Below, one piece after another: positions 18,614 to 28,702 of a stretch of DNA of 64,000 bases; position 1 is the first letter of the stretch, and the number at the start of each line of letters is the position of its first letter. A program made the translations under genes and the position numbers. The notes below the pieces were generated by a model. The model searched no databases, was not told the DNA's origin, and was given only the letters and a program-made list of their open reading frames with translations. The stretch comes from Brevundimonas viscosa. GTDB lineage: Bacteria > Pseudomonadota > Alphaproteobacteria > Caulobacterales > Caulobacteraceae. The stretch spans positions 222,929 through 286,928 of the forward strand of contig NZ_FOZV01000005.1 of assembly GCF_900116065.1 (NCBI RefSeq). The letters are read 5' to 3'.

Positions 18614-19528
18614 ATGGCTGATCCGCTCTCCGGAATTCCCCTCGCCTCGATCCGGGTGTTCGAGGCGGCGGCGCGGCTGAAAAGTTTCACCCGGGCGGCC
18701 GAAGAGCTGGGCATGACCCAGGCCGCGGTGAGCTGGCAGATCAAGGCCTTGGAGGGGCGACTGGGCCAGAGCCTGTTTCGCCGTCTGCCGCGCGAGGTTC
18801 AGCCCACCGAGGCGGGGGAGCGGCTGTCGCGCGCCGCCACCGAAGCCATCACCCTGCTGCGCCGCGCCATCGACGATCTGACTGAGGCGGACGAGCACAT
18901 CCTCTCCATCACCACCCTCGCGACGCTGGCGACCCAGTGGCTGGCCCCGCGGCTCGGCGCCTTCCAACTGTTGAACCCGGGCCTGGCGGTGCGGCTGGAC
19001 ACCAGTCCGGCCCTGCTCGACCTGTCGCGCGAGGGCTTCGACGTGGGAATCCGCTCCGGATCGGGCGAATGGGCCGGCATGGAGAGTCAACTCCTCATGC
19101 CCAGCGTCTTCACGCCGCTGTGCGGGCCGGCCATGGCCGATCGGCTGAACCTCAAGGACCCGTGCGATCTGCTCGATGCGCCGCGGATCGGCATGGAGAA
19201 GGAATGGGCGGCGTGGTTCGCGGCCGCCGGACTGAGCGACGGAGCGCGGCCGGCGACGCGGCTGACCGCTGACTACCAGGTGCTGGAGGTCGCGGCCGCG
19301 CTGGGGGACCAGGGCGTGGCGCTGGCCTCTCCCATTCTCTTCGCGCGCGAGATCAAGGCGGGCCTGCTGGTCCGGCCGTTCCGCCAGATCGTGTCCTTCC
19401 ACGCCGGCTACTACCTGGTCTGGCCGGAGGGCCGCCGGCGTTCCCCGAAGATCCGCCGCTTCCGCGACTGGCTGCAGGCCCAGGCCGACGCCGACCCGGC
19501 CGTGGTCGAGGCGCGGGCGGGCGTCTAG
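18614..19528 (+). CDS. LysR-family regulator, GcvA-like
   Basis: 304 aa. The N-terminal winged helix (about 8-66) contains SIRVFEAAARLKSFTRAAEELGMTQAAVSWQIKALEGRLG. The effector domain follows, with GcvA-type sequence LAPRLGAFQLLNPGLAVRLDTSPALLDLSREGFDVGIRSGSGEW. Ligand and targets are not known; the divergent DUF1127-like gene is the obvious candidate target. Its stop overlaps that of the convergent DUF885 gene by four bases. Confidence 0.88.
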   Translation: MADPLSGIPLASIRVFEAAARLKSFTRAAEELGMTQAAVSWQIKALEGRLGQSLFRRLPREVQPTEAGERLSRAATEAITLLRRAIDDLTEADEHILSITTLATLATQWLAPRLGAFQLLNPGLAVRLDTSPALLDLSREGFDVGIRSGSGEWAGMESQLLMPSVFTPLCGPAMADRLNLKDPCDLLDAPRIGMEKEWAAWFAAAGLSDGARPATRLTADYQVLEVAAALGDQGVALASPILFAREIKAGLLVRPFRQIVSFHAGYYLVWPEGRRRSPKIRRFRDWLQAQADADPAVVEARAGV

Positions 19529-21324
19529 GCCCGCATCAGCTGCTCCAGCACCGCCAGCGGCGCCGAGCCGTTGACCAGCACCCGGTCGTGGAAGTCGCGC
19601 AGGTCGAAGCCGGGCCGCGCCGCCGCCTCGGCCCGCAGGCGGGCGATGACGGTGTGGCCGATCTTGTAGGCGCAGGCCTGGCCCGGCATCGAGACGTAGC
19701 GGTTGATCTCGCTGTTGGCGGCGTTGAGCGGCTTGGCGCCGGAGGCGGCCATGTACTCGACCGCCCGCTCGCGGCTCCAGCCATGGTGGTGCATGCCGGT
19801 GTCGACGACCAGCCGCACGGCCCGGAAGAGGTAGGACATCAGGAAGCCGACCCGGCCTAGCGGATCGTCAGCGTAGACGTCGAGGTCGTCGGCGGCGACC
19901 GCCTCGGCGTAGAGCGCCCAGCCCTCGTTGTAGGCCGAGAAGCCGTTGGCGCGGCGGTAGGGCGGCAGGGTGTCGGTCTCGCGCTGCAGGGCGACCTGGA
20001 GGTGATGGCCGGGCGAGGCCTCATGGTAGGTCAGGGTCGGGAGGGCGAACTTCGGCCAGTTCGTGGTGGAGCGCAGGTTGATGTAGTAGGCGCCCGGCCG
20101 GGAGCCGTCGAGCGGCGGCCCCTGGTAGTAGCCGCCGGGCGCGCCGGCCTCGATCGCCGGCGGCACGCGGCGCACCTCGACATCGGCGCGGGGCAGGCGG
20201 CCGAACACCTCGGGCAGCCGTGGCTTGAGCGCCTGCACCTGCCGGTTCAGCGACTCGATCAGGGCGACCTTGCCCGCGTCGGTGTCGGGCCACAGCTGGG
20301 CGGGGTCGCGGTTGAGCGCGTCGATGCGCTGTCCGACCGTCCCCTCGCTCCTTCCCTGCGCCTTCAGGATGGCGTCGATCGAGGCGCTGATCTCGGCCAC
20401 CTGCTCCAGGCCGATGCGGTGGATCTCATCGGCGGACAGGGTGGTGGTGGTCCAGTGCTTCAGGGCGTGGGCGTAGAAGGCCTCGCCCTCGGGCAGGCGG
20501 CGGACCGAGGCGTCGTGGACAGCGCGGGGGCGCAGGGTTTCGAAGGCGGCGATCTGGCGGGCGAGGGCCGGCTTGACCTCGGCCTCGACCAGGGCGGCGG
20601 CGCGGTCGCCGTAACCGGAAAGGCCGAGCGCCGCCGCCTTGCGCTCGAGCGTGCGGATCATCGCCATGTCGCCCGCCGGCTGAGCGGCGAGGGCGTTGAG
20701 CTGGCCAGAGGTCAGGTCGAGGATGAAGTCGGGCGGGACCACGCCCTTGCCGGCGTCGGCCCGCACACGTTCGGTCTCGGCGTCCACGGAAGGGGCGAAC
20801 GCCGCCAGCCGGGCGAGGAAGGCCTCGGCCCCGTCGCGGTCCTCGACCCGGTGCTGGGTGTCGAGGAAGTCGGGGACGGTGAAATAGGCGCCGGTCAGCT
20901 GGTTGACGAGGTAGGGGCCCATCCGCCCGCCGCCCATGGTCGAGCCGTAGTCGAAGCCGGCCCCCGTCGCCGCCGTTTCGGCCCGGAAGGCGGCGACGGC
21001 GTGGTTGATCCGCCCGGCTTCGCTGAGCGCGCCCTGGTCGAAGGCCTGCAGCGTCCGCCAGCGGTTCAGCGCCCGGATGCGGTCGTCCTGCCAAGCCGCT
21101 GCGCTGCGGTCGCTCAGCTTCGAGGCCAGATGGGCCCGCTCGCCGCGGTCGAGGCCAAGATTGGTGGCGCTCTCCGGCGAGTCCTCGATGTCCTCGTCGA
21201 ACCAGCGGCTCAGCAGGGCGTCGAGCTCTCCGTCCGCGTCCCGGGCGAAGGCGATCACCGGACCGGCGGCGACCGCGGCGGCGCCGGCGGCGGCGGAGAT
21301 GAGCAGGCGGCGGCGGTCGATCAT
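19525..21324 (-). CDS. DUF885 family protein with Tat signal (copy 1)
   Basis: 599 aa. The N-terminus MIDRRRLLISAAAGAAAVAAG is a twin-arginine-type export signal. The core motif YHEASPGHHLQVAL lies near residue 431 and the second motif EGWALYAEAVA follows about 40 residues later; together they resemble a metallopeptidase active site. DUF885 proteins are predicted zinc-dependent hydrolases in the periplasm, but the substrate is unknown. It is followed by a paralogue in the same orientation. Confidence 0.85.
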   Translation of the reverse strand: MIDRRRLLISAAAGAAAVAAGPVIAFARDADGELDALLSRWFDEDIEDSPESATNLGLDRGERAHLASKLSDRSAAAWQDDRIRALNRWRTLQAFDQGALSEAGRINHAVAAFRAETAATGAGFDYGSTMGGGRMGPYLVNQLTGAYFTVPDFLDTQHRVEDRDGAEAFLARLAAFAPSVDAETERVRADAGKGVVPPDFILDLTSGQLNALAAQPAGDMAMIRTLERKAAALGLSGYGDRAAALVEAEVKPALARQIAAFETLRPRAVHDASVRRLPEGEAFYAHALKHWTTTTLSADEIHRIGLEQVAEISASIDAILKAQGRSEGTVGQRIDALNRDPAQLWPDTDAGKVALIESLNRQVQALKPRLPEVFGRLPRADVEVRRVPPAIEAGAPGGYYQGPPLDGSRPGAYYINLRSTTNWPKFALPTLTYHEASPGHHLQVALQRETDTLPPYRRANGFSAYNEGWALYAEAVAADDLDVYADDPLGRVGFLMSYLFRAVRLVVDTGMHHHGWSRERAVEYMAASGAKPLNAANSEINRYVSMPGQACAYKIGHTVIARLRAEAAARPGFDLRDFHDRVLVNGSAPLAVLEQLMRA

Positions 21325-21344
21325 CGCGGCTCTCCGTCTGCGGC

Positions 21345-23180
21345 TCAGGCCTGCGCCGCCCAGTCGGCGACCAGCCGCTCGAGCACCTCAAGCGGGATGG
21401 CGCCGGCGGCCAGCGAGATGTCGTGGAAGCCGCGGATGTCGAAGCGGTCGCCCATCGTGGTCCTGGCGGCCGTGCGGGTGCGGTCCCAGACCGTGTGCCC
21501 GAGCTTGTAGCTGCAGGCCTGGCCCGGCCAGACGCAGTAGCGCTCGACCTCGGTGGTCATGGTCGACTCCGCGTCGCCGAGGGTGTCGACCATGTAGCGA
21601 ACGGCCTGTTCGCGGGTCCAGCGCTTGTGATGAAGGCCCGAGTCCGCGACCAGCCGGGCGGCGCGGAACATGAAGGACTGCAAGTAGCCGAGCCGGCCCA
21701 GGCGATCGTTCTCGTAGACCCCCATCTCGTCGGCCAGCTGCTCGGCGTACAGCGCCCAGCCCTCGGTGTAGCCCGAGAACAGCGGCATCTTGCGCAGCGT
21801 CGGAATGCCTTCGGCCTCCAGCGCCACGGCGATCTGGAAATGGTGTCCCGGAGAGGCCTCGTGATAGGTCAGGGTCGGCAGGGTGAAACGCGGCGTCTCG
21901 GCCGTGTTGCGCAGGTTGATGTAGTAGGCGCCCGGCCGCGAGCCGTCGAGCGACGGCATCTGGTAGCTGCCGCCCGGGGCGCCCGCCTCGATCTCCACCG
22001 GCACGCGGCGGATCTCCACCCCGGCGCGGGGCAGCCGGCCGAACACCTCCGGCAGCCGCTGCTGCACGGCCGCCATCTGGGCGTTGAGGTCGGCGATCAG
22101 CTGCGCCTTGCCGGCATCGGTGTTCGGATAGAGCTGGTCGGGCCGGCGGGCGACGGCGGCGATGCGCTCGCCGACCGAGCCCTGGGTCAGGCCCTCGGCG
22201 CGCAGGATCTCGTCGGCGCGGGCGCTGAGCTCGGCGACCTGGGCGAGGCCGATCTCGTGGATCTCGTCGCCGCCCATGTCGGTGGTGGTGTAGCTGAGCA
22301 CGCCGTAGCGGTAGTAGGCCTCGCCGTCCGGCAGCCGCCAGCAGCCGGCCTCGGTCGGCGCGCCCGGCAGGGCCCCGGCGACGACCTCGGCCTGGCGCCG
22401 CATGGCCGGGTAGACAGCGTCGCGCACGATCTGCTCGGCTCGCGCCGCCCAGTCGCCGGGCAGGCCGGCTTCCGCCGCGCGGCGCGCCAGCGACCGGGTC
22501 ATGCCCGACTGGGCCGGATCCACGCCGAGGGTGGCGGCGAACTGCTCGCCCGTCCGGCGCAGCACGAAGTCCGGCGGCGTCGCCCCTGCGGCGAAGTCCC
22601 GGCGGACGCGATCGGTCTCGACGTCCAGCACGCCGGCGAAAGCCGACAGCCGATCAAGGTAGGCCTCGGCGTCCGCGACGGACTGCACCGGATGCTGGGT
22701 GTCGAGGAACTGGGGGATGCTGCTGTAGCTGCCGGTCAGCTGGCTGACGAGGTAGGGGTTGGCTCCGCCGACCGGCGCCTGGATGCCGTAGTCGAAGCGG
22801 TCCGCCAGGGCGGCGCCGTCGATGATGAAGCGGGTGGTGTCGTAGTTGACCGCGTCCATGCCGGAGAGCGCGGCGCGATCGATCGAATCGAGTTCGGCGC
22901 CGTAGCCGCGGAAGGCGGCGAACGAACGATCGACGAAGGCCAGCGAGCGGTCGTCGAGGCGACCGCGGGCGGCGGCGTTGGGGCCGGTATCGAGCCCCAG
23001 GGCGGTCATGAACTCCGGCGACTCCGCCAGGAACTCCTGCATCATGCGGTCGAGCAGGGCGGTGACCTTCCGCCCCTCCGGCGAGGCTGCGGTCTGTCCG
23101 GCCCCGGCAAGGACCGGGGTCGCGGCGGCGGCGGCCGCAGCGGCGGCGGACGAAAGAAGGAAACGGCGGCGATCAAGCAT
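21345..23180 (-). CDS. DUF885 family protein with Tat signal (copy 2)
   Basis: 611 aa from ATG 23180 (MLDRRRFLLSSAAAAAAAAATPVLAGA, a clear Tat signal); an ATG at 23222 would put 14 extra residues before the twin arginines and is less likely. The motif YHEASPGHHFQIAVALE lies near residue 438 and EGWALYAEQLADEMG after it. It is related throughout to copy 1 but moderately diverged, so the duplication is not recent. The tandem pair sits 20 bases apart and is probably co-transcribed, possibly with cckA upstream. Confidence 0.85.
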   Translation of the reverse strand: MLDRRRFLLSSAAAAAAAAATPVLAGAGQTAASPEGRKVTALLDRMMQEFLAESPEFMTALGLDTGPNAAARGRLDDRSLAFVDRSFAAFRGYGAELDSIDRAALSGMDAVNYDTTRFIIDGAALADRFDYGIQAPVGGANPYLVSQLTGSYSSIPQFLDTQHPVQSVADAEAYLDRLSAFAGVLDVETDRVRRDFAAGATPPDFVLRRTGEQFAATLGVDPAQSGMTRSLARRAAEAGLPGDWAARAEQIVRDAVYPAMRRQAEVVAGALPGAPTEAGCWRLPDGEAYYRYGVLSYTTTDMGGDEIHEIGLAQVAELSARADEILRAEGLTQGSVGERIAAVARRPDQLYPNTDAGKAQLIADLNAQMAAVQQRLPEVFGRLPRAGVEIRRVPVEIEAGAPGGSYQMPSLDGSRPGAYYINLRNTAETPRFTLPTLTYHEASPGHHFQIAVALEAEGIPTLRKMPLFSGYTEGWALYAEQLADEMGVYENDRLGRLGYLQSFMFRAARLVADSGLHHKRWTREQAVRYMVDTLGDAESTMTTEVERYCVWPGQACSYKLGHTVWDRTRTAARTTMGDRFDIRGFHDISLAAGAIPLEVLERLVADWAAQA

Positions 23181-23248
23181 GGCGGTCTCGCGGAGTGGGG
23201 AGACGCCAGAGGAGCCCGTCATGGCGCCGCTGGCAAGTTACCGATGGG

Positions 23249-25300
23249 TCAGGAGGCGTGCAGCTCCTGCTTCACGCGCTCCGCCAGCGTCTTGATGTCG
23301 AGCGGCTTGGGCAGGAAGGAGACGCCCGCCTCGTCCTGCAGCAGGTCCGAGAAGTCGCTCTCGGCATAGCCCGAAATGAACATGACCGGTGCGTCGCCAA
23401 GGTAGGGACGGGCCTTCTTCAGCAGGGACGGGCCGTCCAGGCCGGGCATGATCACGTCGGAAATCATCATGTCGATCTGACCGGCGTGCTGCTCGGCCAG
23501 CTCCAGCGCCTCCTCGCCGTCGGCCGCCTCGATGACGTCGTAGCCGCGCTGGCGCAGCAGGCGGGCGGCGATGCCGCGCACTGCGGCCTCGTCCTCGACG
23601 AAGAGGATGCGCCCGGCCCCCGACAGGTCGCGCGGGGCCTTGGCCTTGACCTCCACCTGCGGGACCTCGGCCAGCTCGGCCTCCGCCGCCTCGGGCAGGA
23701 AGATCCGGAAGGCGGCGCCGGCCCCCTCGAGGTTGACCACGTTGATGTGGCCGCCGGCCTGCTCGACGATGCCGTAGACGGTGGCCAGGCCCATGCCGGT
23801 GCCCTCGTTCACCGCCTTGGTGGTGAAGAACGGCTCGAAGATCTTGTCGAGCAGCTCGGGCGGCACGCCGGGGCCGGTGTCGGAGACCTCGATCAGGGCG
23901 ACGGCGTCTGTCGAGGCGTGGGCCCAGCCCATCCGCCGCGCCTCATCGCGGGACACGCGGCGTGTGCGGATGGTGACCACCGCGTCGCCGGGCTCGACCA
24001 CCCCGCGCATGGCGTCGCGGGCGTTCACGGCGAGGTTCATCACCGCCGTCTCCAGCTGGCTCTTGTCGGCCAGCACCACCGGCAGGTCGCGGCCGTAGTC
24101 CGTCTCCAGGCGCACGTCCTCGCGCAGCAGGCGGCGCAGCAGGACGGCGAACTCGCCGACCAGCTCGCCGAGGTCGAGCCGCTCGCGCCGCACGGTGGAC
24201 TTGCGCGAGAAGGCCAGCAGCTTGCGCACCAGGTCGGCGGCGCGGATGGCGGTCTGGCGGATTTCGTTGAGTCCCTCGTAGGAGGGATCGCCGACCGGGT
24301 GACGCTCGAGCAGGCCGGACAGCTGCAGCTGGATGGCGGTCAGCAGGTTGTTGAAGTCGTGGGCCACGCCCCCGGCCAGCTGGCCGACCGCCTGCATCTT
24401 CTGGGCCTGCGACAGCTGCAGCTCCATCGACTTCTGGGCCGAGACGTCGAACAGCCAGACGCGGCGCTTGACGCCCTCGGGCGCGACGTAGAGGTGCAGC
24501 ATGCGGTCGGGGTGGGCGCGGGCGACCAGTTCGATGGGCCCGGACGAGCCGGCGGCCAGCTTGCCCCGCGCCTCCGACACACAACCGGGCTCGAACAGAT
24601 GGCCGAAGGCGGCGTCGCGCGCGGCCGCCGGTCCGGTCAGCACCTCGAGCGCCGCGTTGGGCTCCTCGATCCGGCCCGCGAACAGGTCCTCGGCCTCGAT
24701 CACCGCCGATCCGAATGGAGCCCCCGCAGCCATGGCCCGGCTCTCGGCGGCGTTGGAGACCGCCGCCGGGCGGTCGAGCGGCTGTGGAGCGACGGGTAGA
24801 ACGGCTTCGGGCGCCGCCCGCAACAGGAAGCGCCCCTCGCCCGCCCGGCCGATCAGCACCTCGAGCTCGCGCTCCCCGACCGGGACGATGGCCCGCCCCT
24901 GCTCGCCGGCGCGCGCCTGGGCGAAGGCCATGTACAGGGCCGAGCCCGACTTGCCGCCGGAGCGGACCGGCGGCAGGGCCACGGTCGCGCCGCCGGCGTC
25001 GGACCAGGCCGCGTTGTAGGCGAGGATCTGGCCGGTGGCCCAGACGAGGGCGGCCGGCTCGGCCATGGCGTCGAGCAGGTCGACGGTCTCGTCGCCGGTC
25101 GGCTTGCGGGTCTCCCCGCGTGCGAAGGCGAACAGGCCGATCAGCGCCACCGCGCCCACCGTGAAGATCAGCATCAGCCCCGGCGCGCTGGTCGGGTCGG
25201 CGCGGAAGGCGGGATAGGCCAGCGCGCCCACCGCCACGACGAAGCCGATCGCCATGATGATCAGCAGCGGGTCGAAGCCCTTGCGGTGGGTAGCGGTCAT
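23249..25300 (-). CDS. cckA: Hybrid histidine kinase CckA
   Basis: 683 aa, close to the 691 aa of Caulobacter CckA. CckA is the membrane kinase that, through ChpT, controls phosphorylation of CtrA and CpdR. Start [20 protein letters not shown] is chosen to match the two N-terminal transmembrane helices (12-31 and 41-60). PAS-like sensory regions span about 70-285. The DHp motif [11 protein letters not shown] puts the phospho-His at 314. HATPase motifs VNARDAM and [24 protein letters not shown] follow. The receiver (564-683) has Asp615 in [13 protein letters not shown]. Both sites are shifted by 8 from the Caulobacter numbering. Confidence 0.97.
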   Translation of the reverse strand: MTATHRKGFDPLLIIMAIGFVVAVGALAYPAFRADPTSAPGLMLIFTVGAVALIGLFAFARGETRKPTGDETVDLLDAMAEPAALVWATGQILAYNAAWSDAGGATVALPPVRSGGKSGSALYMAFAQARAGEQGRAIVPVGERELEVLIGRAGEGRFLLRAAPEAVLPVAPQPLDRPAAVSNAAESRAMAAGAPFGSAVIEAEDLFAGRIEEPNAALEVLTGPAAARDAAFGHLFEPGCVSEARGKLAAGSSGPIELVARAHPDRMLHLYVAPEGVKRRVWLFDVSAQKSMELQLSQAQKMQAVGQLAGGVAHDFNNLLTAIQLQLSGLLERHPVGDPSYEGLNEIRQTAIRAADLVRKLLAFSRKSTVRRERLDLGELVGEFAVLLRRLLREDVRLETDYGRDLPVVLADKSQLETAVMNLAVNARDAMRGVVEPGDAVVTIRTRRVSRDEARRMGWAHASTDAVALIEVSDTGPGVPPELLDKIFEPFFTTKAVNEGTGMGLATVYGIVEQAGGHINVVNLEGAGAAFRIFLPEAAEAELAEVPQVEVKAKAPRDLSGAGRILFVEDEAAVRGIAARLLRQRGYDVIEAADGEEALELAEQHAGQIDMMISDVIMPGLDGPSLLKKARPYLGDAPVMFISGYAESDFSDLLQDEAGVSFLPKPLDIKTLAERVKQELHAS

Positions 25301-25571
25301 GGCGCCTCGGCCCGAATCAGACGGATCAGGATGCGGCATGATGCGCCGCCGGTCGCCGCGGCGCGAATCCCGGGCGGCGCGCGGTCGGCCGGACGGGGCG
25401 GACACGAAAACACCGTCCGATGCGTCCGATGCGTCCGCTTCGCCGGCGGGGAGCGCCGCCCGGAGCGGACTCCGGGCGGAGAGACCAGCGTCCGCACACT
25501 CCGTATCGGTCACATCGCCTCCACTCCGGAAGGAGGATGCACGTCCGCTACGTCAGATCCGGTCGCAGGGG

Positions 25572-26669
25572 TCAGGCGGCCTTGAGCTGCTCCGCCTTGC
25601 GCTCGGCCGCGGTCGCGATGCGGGCCTCGGCGATGGCGTCGGCGATCTCGTGCGTCGGGCGCTTCTCGGCCTCCGAGCGGTCGAGAACCTCCTCGAGCGT
25701 CTCCATCAGGCGCGACAGCTTGCCCTCGACCCACTGCGGATCGTAGGCGCCGCCGGTCTGGCGGGCGTTCATCTCCGAGGCGACGTTGATGATGCCGCCG
25801 CCGTTGACGACGTAGTCCGGAGCGTAGAGCACGCCGCGCTCGAACAGGCGCTCGCCGATATCCGGCGTGGCCAGCTGGTTGTTGGCCGCGCCGACCACCG
25901 CCTTGACGGTCAGGCGGTCAAGCGTCTGCGGGTTCAACGTCGCGCCGAGCGCGCACGGGGCGTAGATGTCGGCCTTGACGTCGTAGATGGCGTCGGGGGC
26001 GACGACCTCGGCGTTGGTGCGGGCGGCGACTTCCGACAGCAGGGCGGTGTTGACGTCGGTCATCACCAGCTTCGCGCCGGCCTTGTGCAGCTTGTCGGCG
26101 AGGTAGCCGCCGACGTGGCCGATGCCCTGAACCGCGATGGTCAGGCCGGTCAGGTCATCCTGCTTCCACAGGCGGCGCCCGACGGTGAGGGTCGAGCGGA
26201 ACACGCCCTCGGCGGTGACCGGGCTGGGGTCGCCCGAGGCCTCGGGGCCGTCGCTCAGGCCGAGCACATAGGGGGTGACCTTGCGGGCTTCGGCGATGTC
26301 GGCGACCGAAACGCCGACGTCCTCGGCCGCGTAATAGATGCCGCCCAGGGTGTGGACGGCGCGACCGAAGGCGCGGAACAGCTCCGGCGTCTTCTGGGTG
26401 CGGCTGTCGCCGATGATGACCGACTTGCCGCCGCCCATCTCGAGGTCGGCGACCGCGTTCTTGTAGCTCATGCCCTTCGACAGGCGCAGCACGTCTTCCA
26501 GCGCCTCGGCCGCGGAGCCGTAGTTCCACATGCGGGTGCCGCCGACGGCCGGGCCGCGCGCGGTGGAGTGGACGGCGATGATGGCGCGCAGGCCGGTCTT
26601 TTCATCATAGACCGCGTGGACGCCTTCATGCTTCGCGAAGGACGGAGAATCGAACAGCGTCATGCTCAT
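25572..26669 (-). CDS. Leucine/phenylalanine/valine dehydrogenase-type enzyme
   Basis: 365 aa. NAD-dependent oxidative deamination of a branched or aromatic amino acid is the family reaction. The catalytic segment RGPAVGGTRMW and then KGMSYKNAVADLEMGGGKSVIIG carry the active-site lysines. The dinucleotide motif is VQGIGHVGGYLADKL. The GAANNQLA and VVNGGGIINVASE blocks are typical of leucine dehydrogenases. GGGAGG lies about ten bases before the chosen ATG. Exact amino-acid preference cannot be read from the sequence. Confidence 0.9.
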   Translation of the reverse strand: MSMTLFDSPSFAKHEGVHAVYDEKTGLRAIIAVHSTARGPAVGGTRMWNYGSAAEALEDVLRLSKGMSYKNAVADLEMGGGKSVIIGDSRTQKTPELFRAFGRAVHTLGGIYYAAEDVGVSVADIAEARKVTPYVLGLSDGPEASGDPSPVTAEGVFRSTLTVGRRLWKQDDLTGLTIAVQGIGHVGGYLADKLHKAGAKLVMTDVNTALLSEVAARTNAEVVAPDAIYDVKADIYAPCALGATLNPQTLDRLTVKAVVGAANNQLATPDIGERLFERGVLYAPDYVVNGGGIINVASEMNARQTGGAYDPQWVEGKLSRLMETLEEVLDRSEAEKRPTHEIADAIAEARIATAAERKAEQLKAA

Positions 26670-26758
26670 GGGCAGGCGCCTCCCGGAAATTTTTTGTTGG
26701 CGGCTGATACGCTTCGGGCCGCCTCAGGGCAAGCAGGACGGTTTCACGTCCGCGTGCG

Positions 26759-27769
26759 TCAGCGGCGGCCCGGCGGGCCCGTCAGGGCGGGCAGGACCGG
26801 ACCGGCGCCGGAGGGCAGCGGCGCGTCGGCGTCGCGCAGCCACGCCTCCACATCGCGGAACACCGTTTCGGCCTGCAGGTCGCGGTTGAGCAGGTGCCAG
26901 CCGTCCGGATACCAGGCCGTCTGCAGGGTGGGCCGCTCCCCCGCCCGCTCCAGCGCCAGCCGCATCGGGCCCTGCTGGATGACATTGTCGTTGGCGCCGT
27001 ACATCAGCAGGGTCGGCGCGCGGATGTCGCCGAGGCCGCGCGAGGCGCTCTCCATCAGGTCGACGAGACCGTAGAGGGCGTCGAACCGGGTGGTCAGCAG
27101 GCTGGCCGGATCGCGCCCGTTGCGGATCAGCTCCAGCCAGTTGTCCGAGGCCGGCAGGGCGCGGACCGCCCACTCGGGCGCCTCGACGGCCCGCGCGCCC
27201 ATGGTCCGCGCGGTCAGCCACAGGGCGGCGCGGTTCACCGGCCCCTGGGAGGTCCAGCCCCAGACGGCGGGGGCGAGGAGGACCACCCGGTCGGCGTCGG
27301 GCGGCCGGTGCGAGGCGAAGGCGGCGACGGCGACGGCCCCGCCCATGCTCTCGCCGGCGACGGCGATCAACGCGTGCGGGTGGCGCGCGCGGGCGAGGGC
27401 GACGGCGGTGCGCAGATCCTCGGTCATGCGAGCCTCGCCGGCCCAGACGCCGCGGCCAGGCGCCGCGCCGAAGCCGCGCTGGTCGAAGGCCCAGGTCTCG
27501 ATCCCCTGCTCGGCCCACCACGGGCCCGCGAGGCGGAAGGCGGCGCGGCTGTCGTTCATGCCGTGCAGGGCGACGATCACCGCCCACGGCTCGCCCCCGG
27601 GCGTCCAGCGGACCAGCGGCAGGCGGGCGCCGTCGTCCATCACCAAGGCGTCGGCCGCGACCGACGGACCGGCGAATCCGGGCGGCGGGGTCAGCGGCGG
27701 CTGGATGGCGGGCGCGGCGCAGGCGGCGAGCGTCAGGGCGAGGGCGAGCGCGGCGAGGCGGCGGATCAT
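26759..27769 (-). CDS. Alpha/beta-hydrolase lipoprotein (lysophospholipase-like)
   Basis: 336 aa. The signal peptide MIRRLAALALALTLAACAAP ends in a lipobox (LAAC), so the protein is probably membrane-anchored. Hydrolase motifs: VALHGMNDSR (oxyanion region), VAGESMGGAVAV (nucleophile Ser in GxSxG), LMYGANDNVI (Asp) and YPDGWHLLNRD (His). It resembles monoacylglycerol-lipase/lysophospholipase-like enzymes. Its start overlaps the stop of the upstream glycosylase gene by four bases (ATGA), indicating translational coupling. Confidence 0.85.
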   Translation of the reverse strand: MIRRLAALALALTLAACAAPAIQPPLTPPPGFAGPSVAADALVMDDGARLPLVRWTPGGEPWAVIVALHGMNDSRAAFRLAGPWWAEQGIETWAFDQRGFGAAPGRGVWAGEARMTEDLRTAVALARARHPHALIAVAGESMGGAVAVAAFASHRPPDADRVVLLAPAVWGWTSQGPVNRAALWLTARTMGARAVEAPEWAVRALPASDNWLELIRNGRDPASLLTTRFDALYGLVDLMESASRGLGDIRAPTLLMYGANDNVIQQGPMRLALERAGERPTLQTAWYPDGWHLLNRDLQAETVFRDVEAWLRDADAPLPSGAGPVLPALTGPPGRR

Positions 27770-28362
27770 GCGGCGAGAATGCTCCGGACGCGGTCCTGAA
27801 GGTAGGGGACGACCTCGGCCTCGAACCACGGGTTCCGCTTCAGCCAGGCGGTGTTGCGCCACGACGGGTGCGGCAGCGGCAGGATGGCGGGCGCGTAGTC
27901 CCGCCAGGCGGCGACGGTCGCGGTCATGTCGCGCTTCGCCCGGTCCCCCAGCGCCCAGGCCTGGGCGTAGCCGCCGACCAGCAGGGTCAGTTCGACCCGC
28001 GGCAACTGCTCCAGCAGGCGCGGCCGCCACAGCTCGGCGCAGCGCCGCGGCGGCGGATAGTCGCCGCCTTTCGGGGCCGTGCCCGGATAGCAGAAGGCCT
28101 GGGCCGCCACGCCGAGGCGGCGGTCGGCGTAGAAGGTTTCGTAATCGACGCCCATCCAGTCGCGCAGCCGGTCGCCGGACGGGTCGGTGAACGGCCGACC
28201 GCTCTCGTGCACCCGGCGTCCGGGCGCCTGGCCGCAGATCAGCAGACGGGTCTCGGGAAAGACGTGCACCACCGGCCGCGGCGTATGCGGCAGCTGGCCC
28301 AGACAGGCGCGGCAGGCGCGGATGTCGGCGAGAACCGCCTCGAGATCAGTCGAGGTCGTCAT
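27766..28362 (-). CDS. Uracil-DNA glycosylase family protein (4Fe-4S type)
   Basis: 198 aa. The active-site motif I is GQAPGRRVHESGRPFTDPSGDRLRDWMG and the second motif LPHPSWRNTAWLKRNPWF. Four cysteines (17, 20, 91, 108) have almost the spacing of the iron-sulfur-binding cysteines of family 4 uracil-DNA glycosylases, so a 4Fe-4S cluster is likely. The role is removal of uracil or a related lesion from DNA, by family. It overlaps the DUF3253 gene by 17 bases and the hydrolase gene by 4, so the three form one operon. Confidence 0.85.
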   Translation of the reverse strand: MTTSTDLEAVLADIRACRACLGQLPHTPRPVVHVFPETRLLICGQAPGRRVHESGRPFTDPSGDRLRDWMGVDYETFYADRRLGVAAQAFCYPGTAPKGGDYPPPRRCAELWRPRLLEQLPRVELTLLVGGYAQAWALGDRAKRDMTATVAAWRDYAPAILPLPHPSWRNTAWLKRNPWFEAEVVPYLQDRVRSILAA

Positions 28363-28654
28363 CGCTCTCCGGCGCCGGCGGCCGGGCGGCCAGCGCCGCG
28401 GCGGTCTCCTCCGCCGTCGGCAGGCGCAGGCGGATCACGCCCTTCATCCGGGCCGGATCGATGGCCTTGCCCTTCTTGGTGATGGTCAGCCGGCCCTGAC
28501 GCATCAGGCCGAGCGCGGTCGTCTTCACCTTGGGCAGCATGCGCTGCCACTGCTCCAGCTGCAGCTCCTTGGCCACGTCGGCCGGCTCGATGCTCTTGCC
28601 GGGGCCGAGTTTCGCCAGTTCTTCGAGAATGGCTGCTTCGATAGGGTCGCTCAT
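28346..28654 (-). CDS. DUF3253 small protein, 102 aa
   Basis: Start ATG 28654 (MSDPIEAAILEELAKLGPG). The middle is a winged-helix-like pattern, SIEPADVAKELQLEQWQRMLPKVKTTALGLMRQGRLTITKKGKAIDP, ending with GVIRLRLP. These features match DUF3253. A nucleic-acid-binding role is plausible for the fold but unproven. The gene is the first of the three-gene operon with the glycosylase and the hydrolase and is divergent from the thioesterase. Confidence 0.8.
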   Translation of the reverse strand: MSDPIEAAILEELAKLGPGKSIEPADVAKELQLEQWQRMLPKVKTTALGLMRQGRLTITKKGKAIDPARMKGVIRLRLPTAEETAAALAARPPAPESDDDLD

Positions 28655-28702
28655 CGCCCCTATATGCTGCATTGCGATAGCGAGAAGAAGGCGGAGTTCG
28701 GC

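Noticed and set aside
25301..25513. N-terminal extension of CckA by 71 residues
   Set aside because: The extension is low-complexity and would put a polar stretch before the first membrane helix; the start at 25300 matches the known CckA N-terminus.
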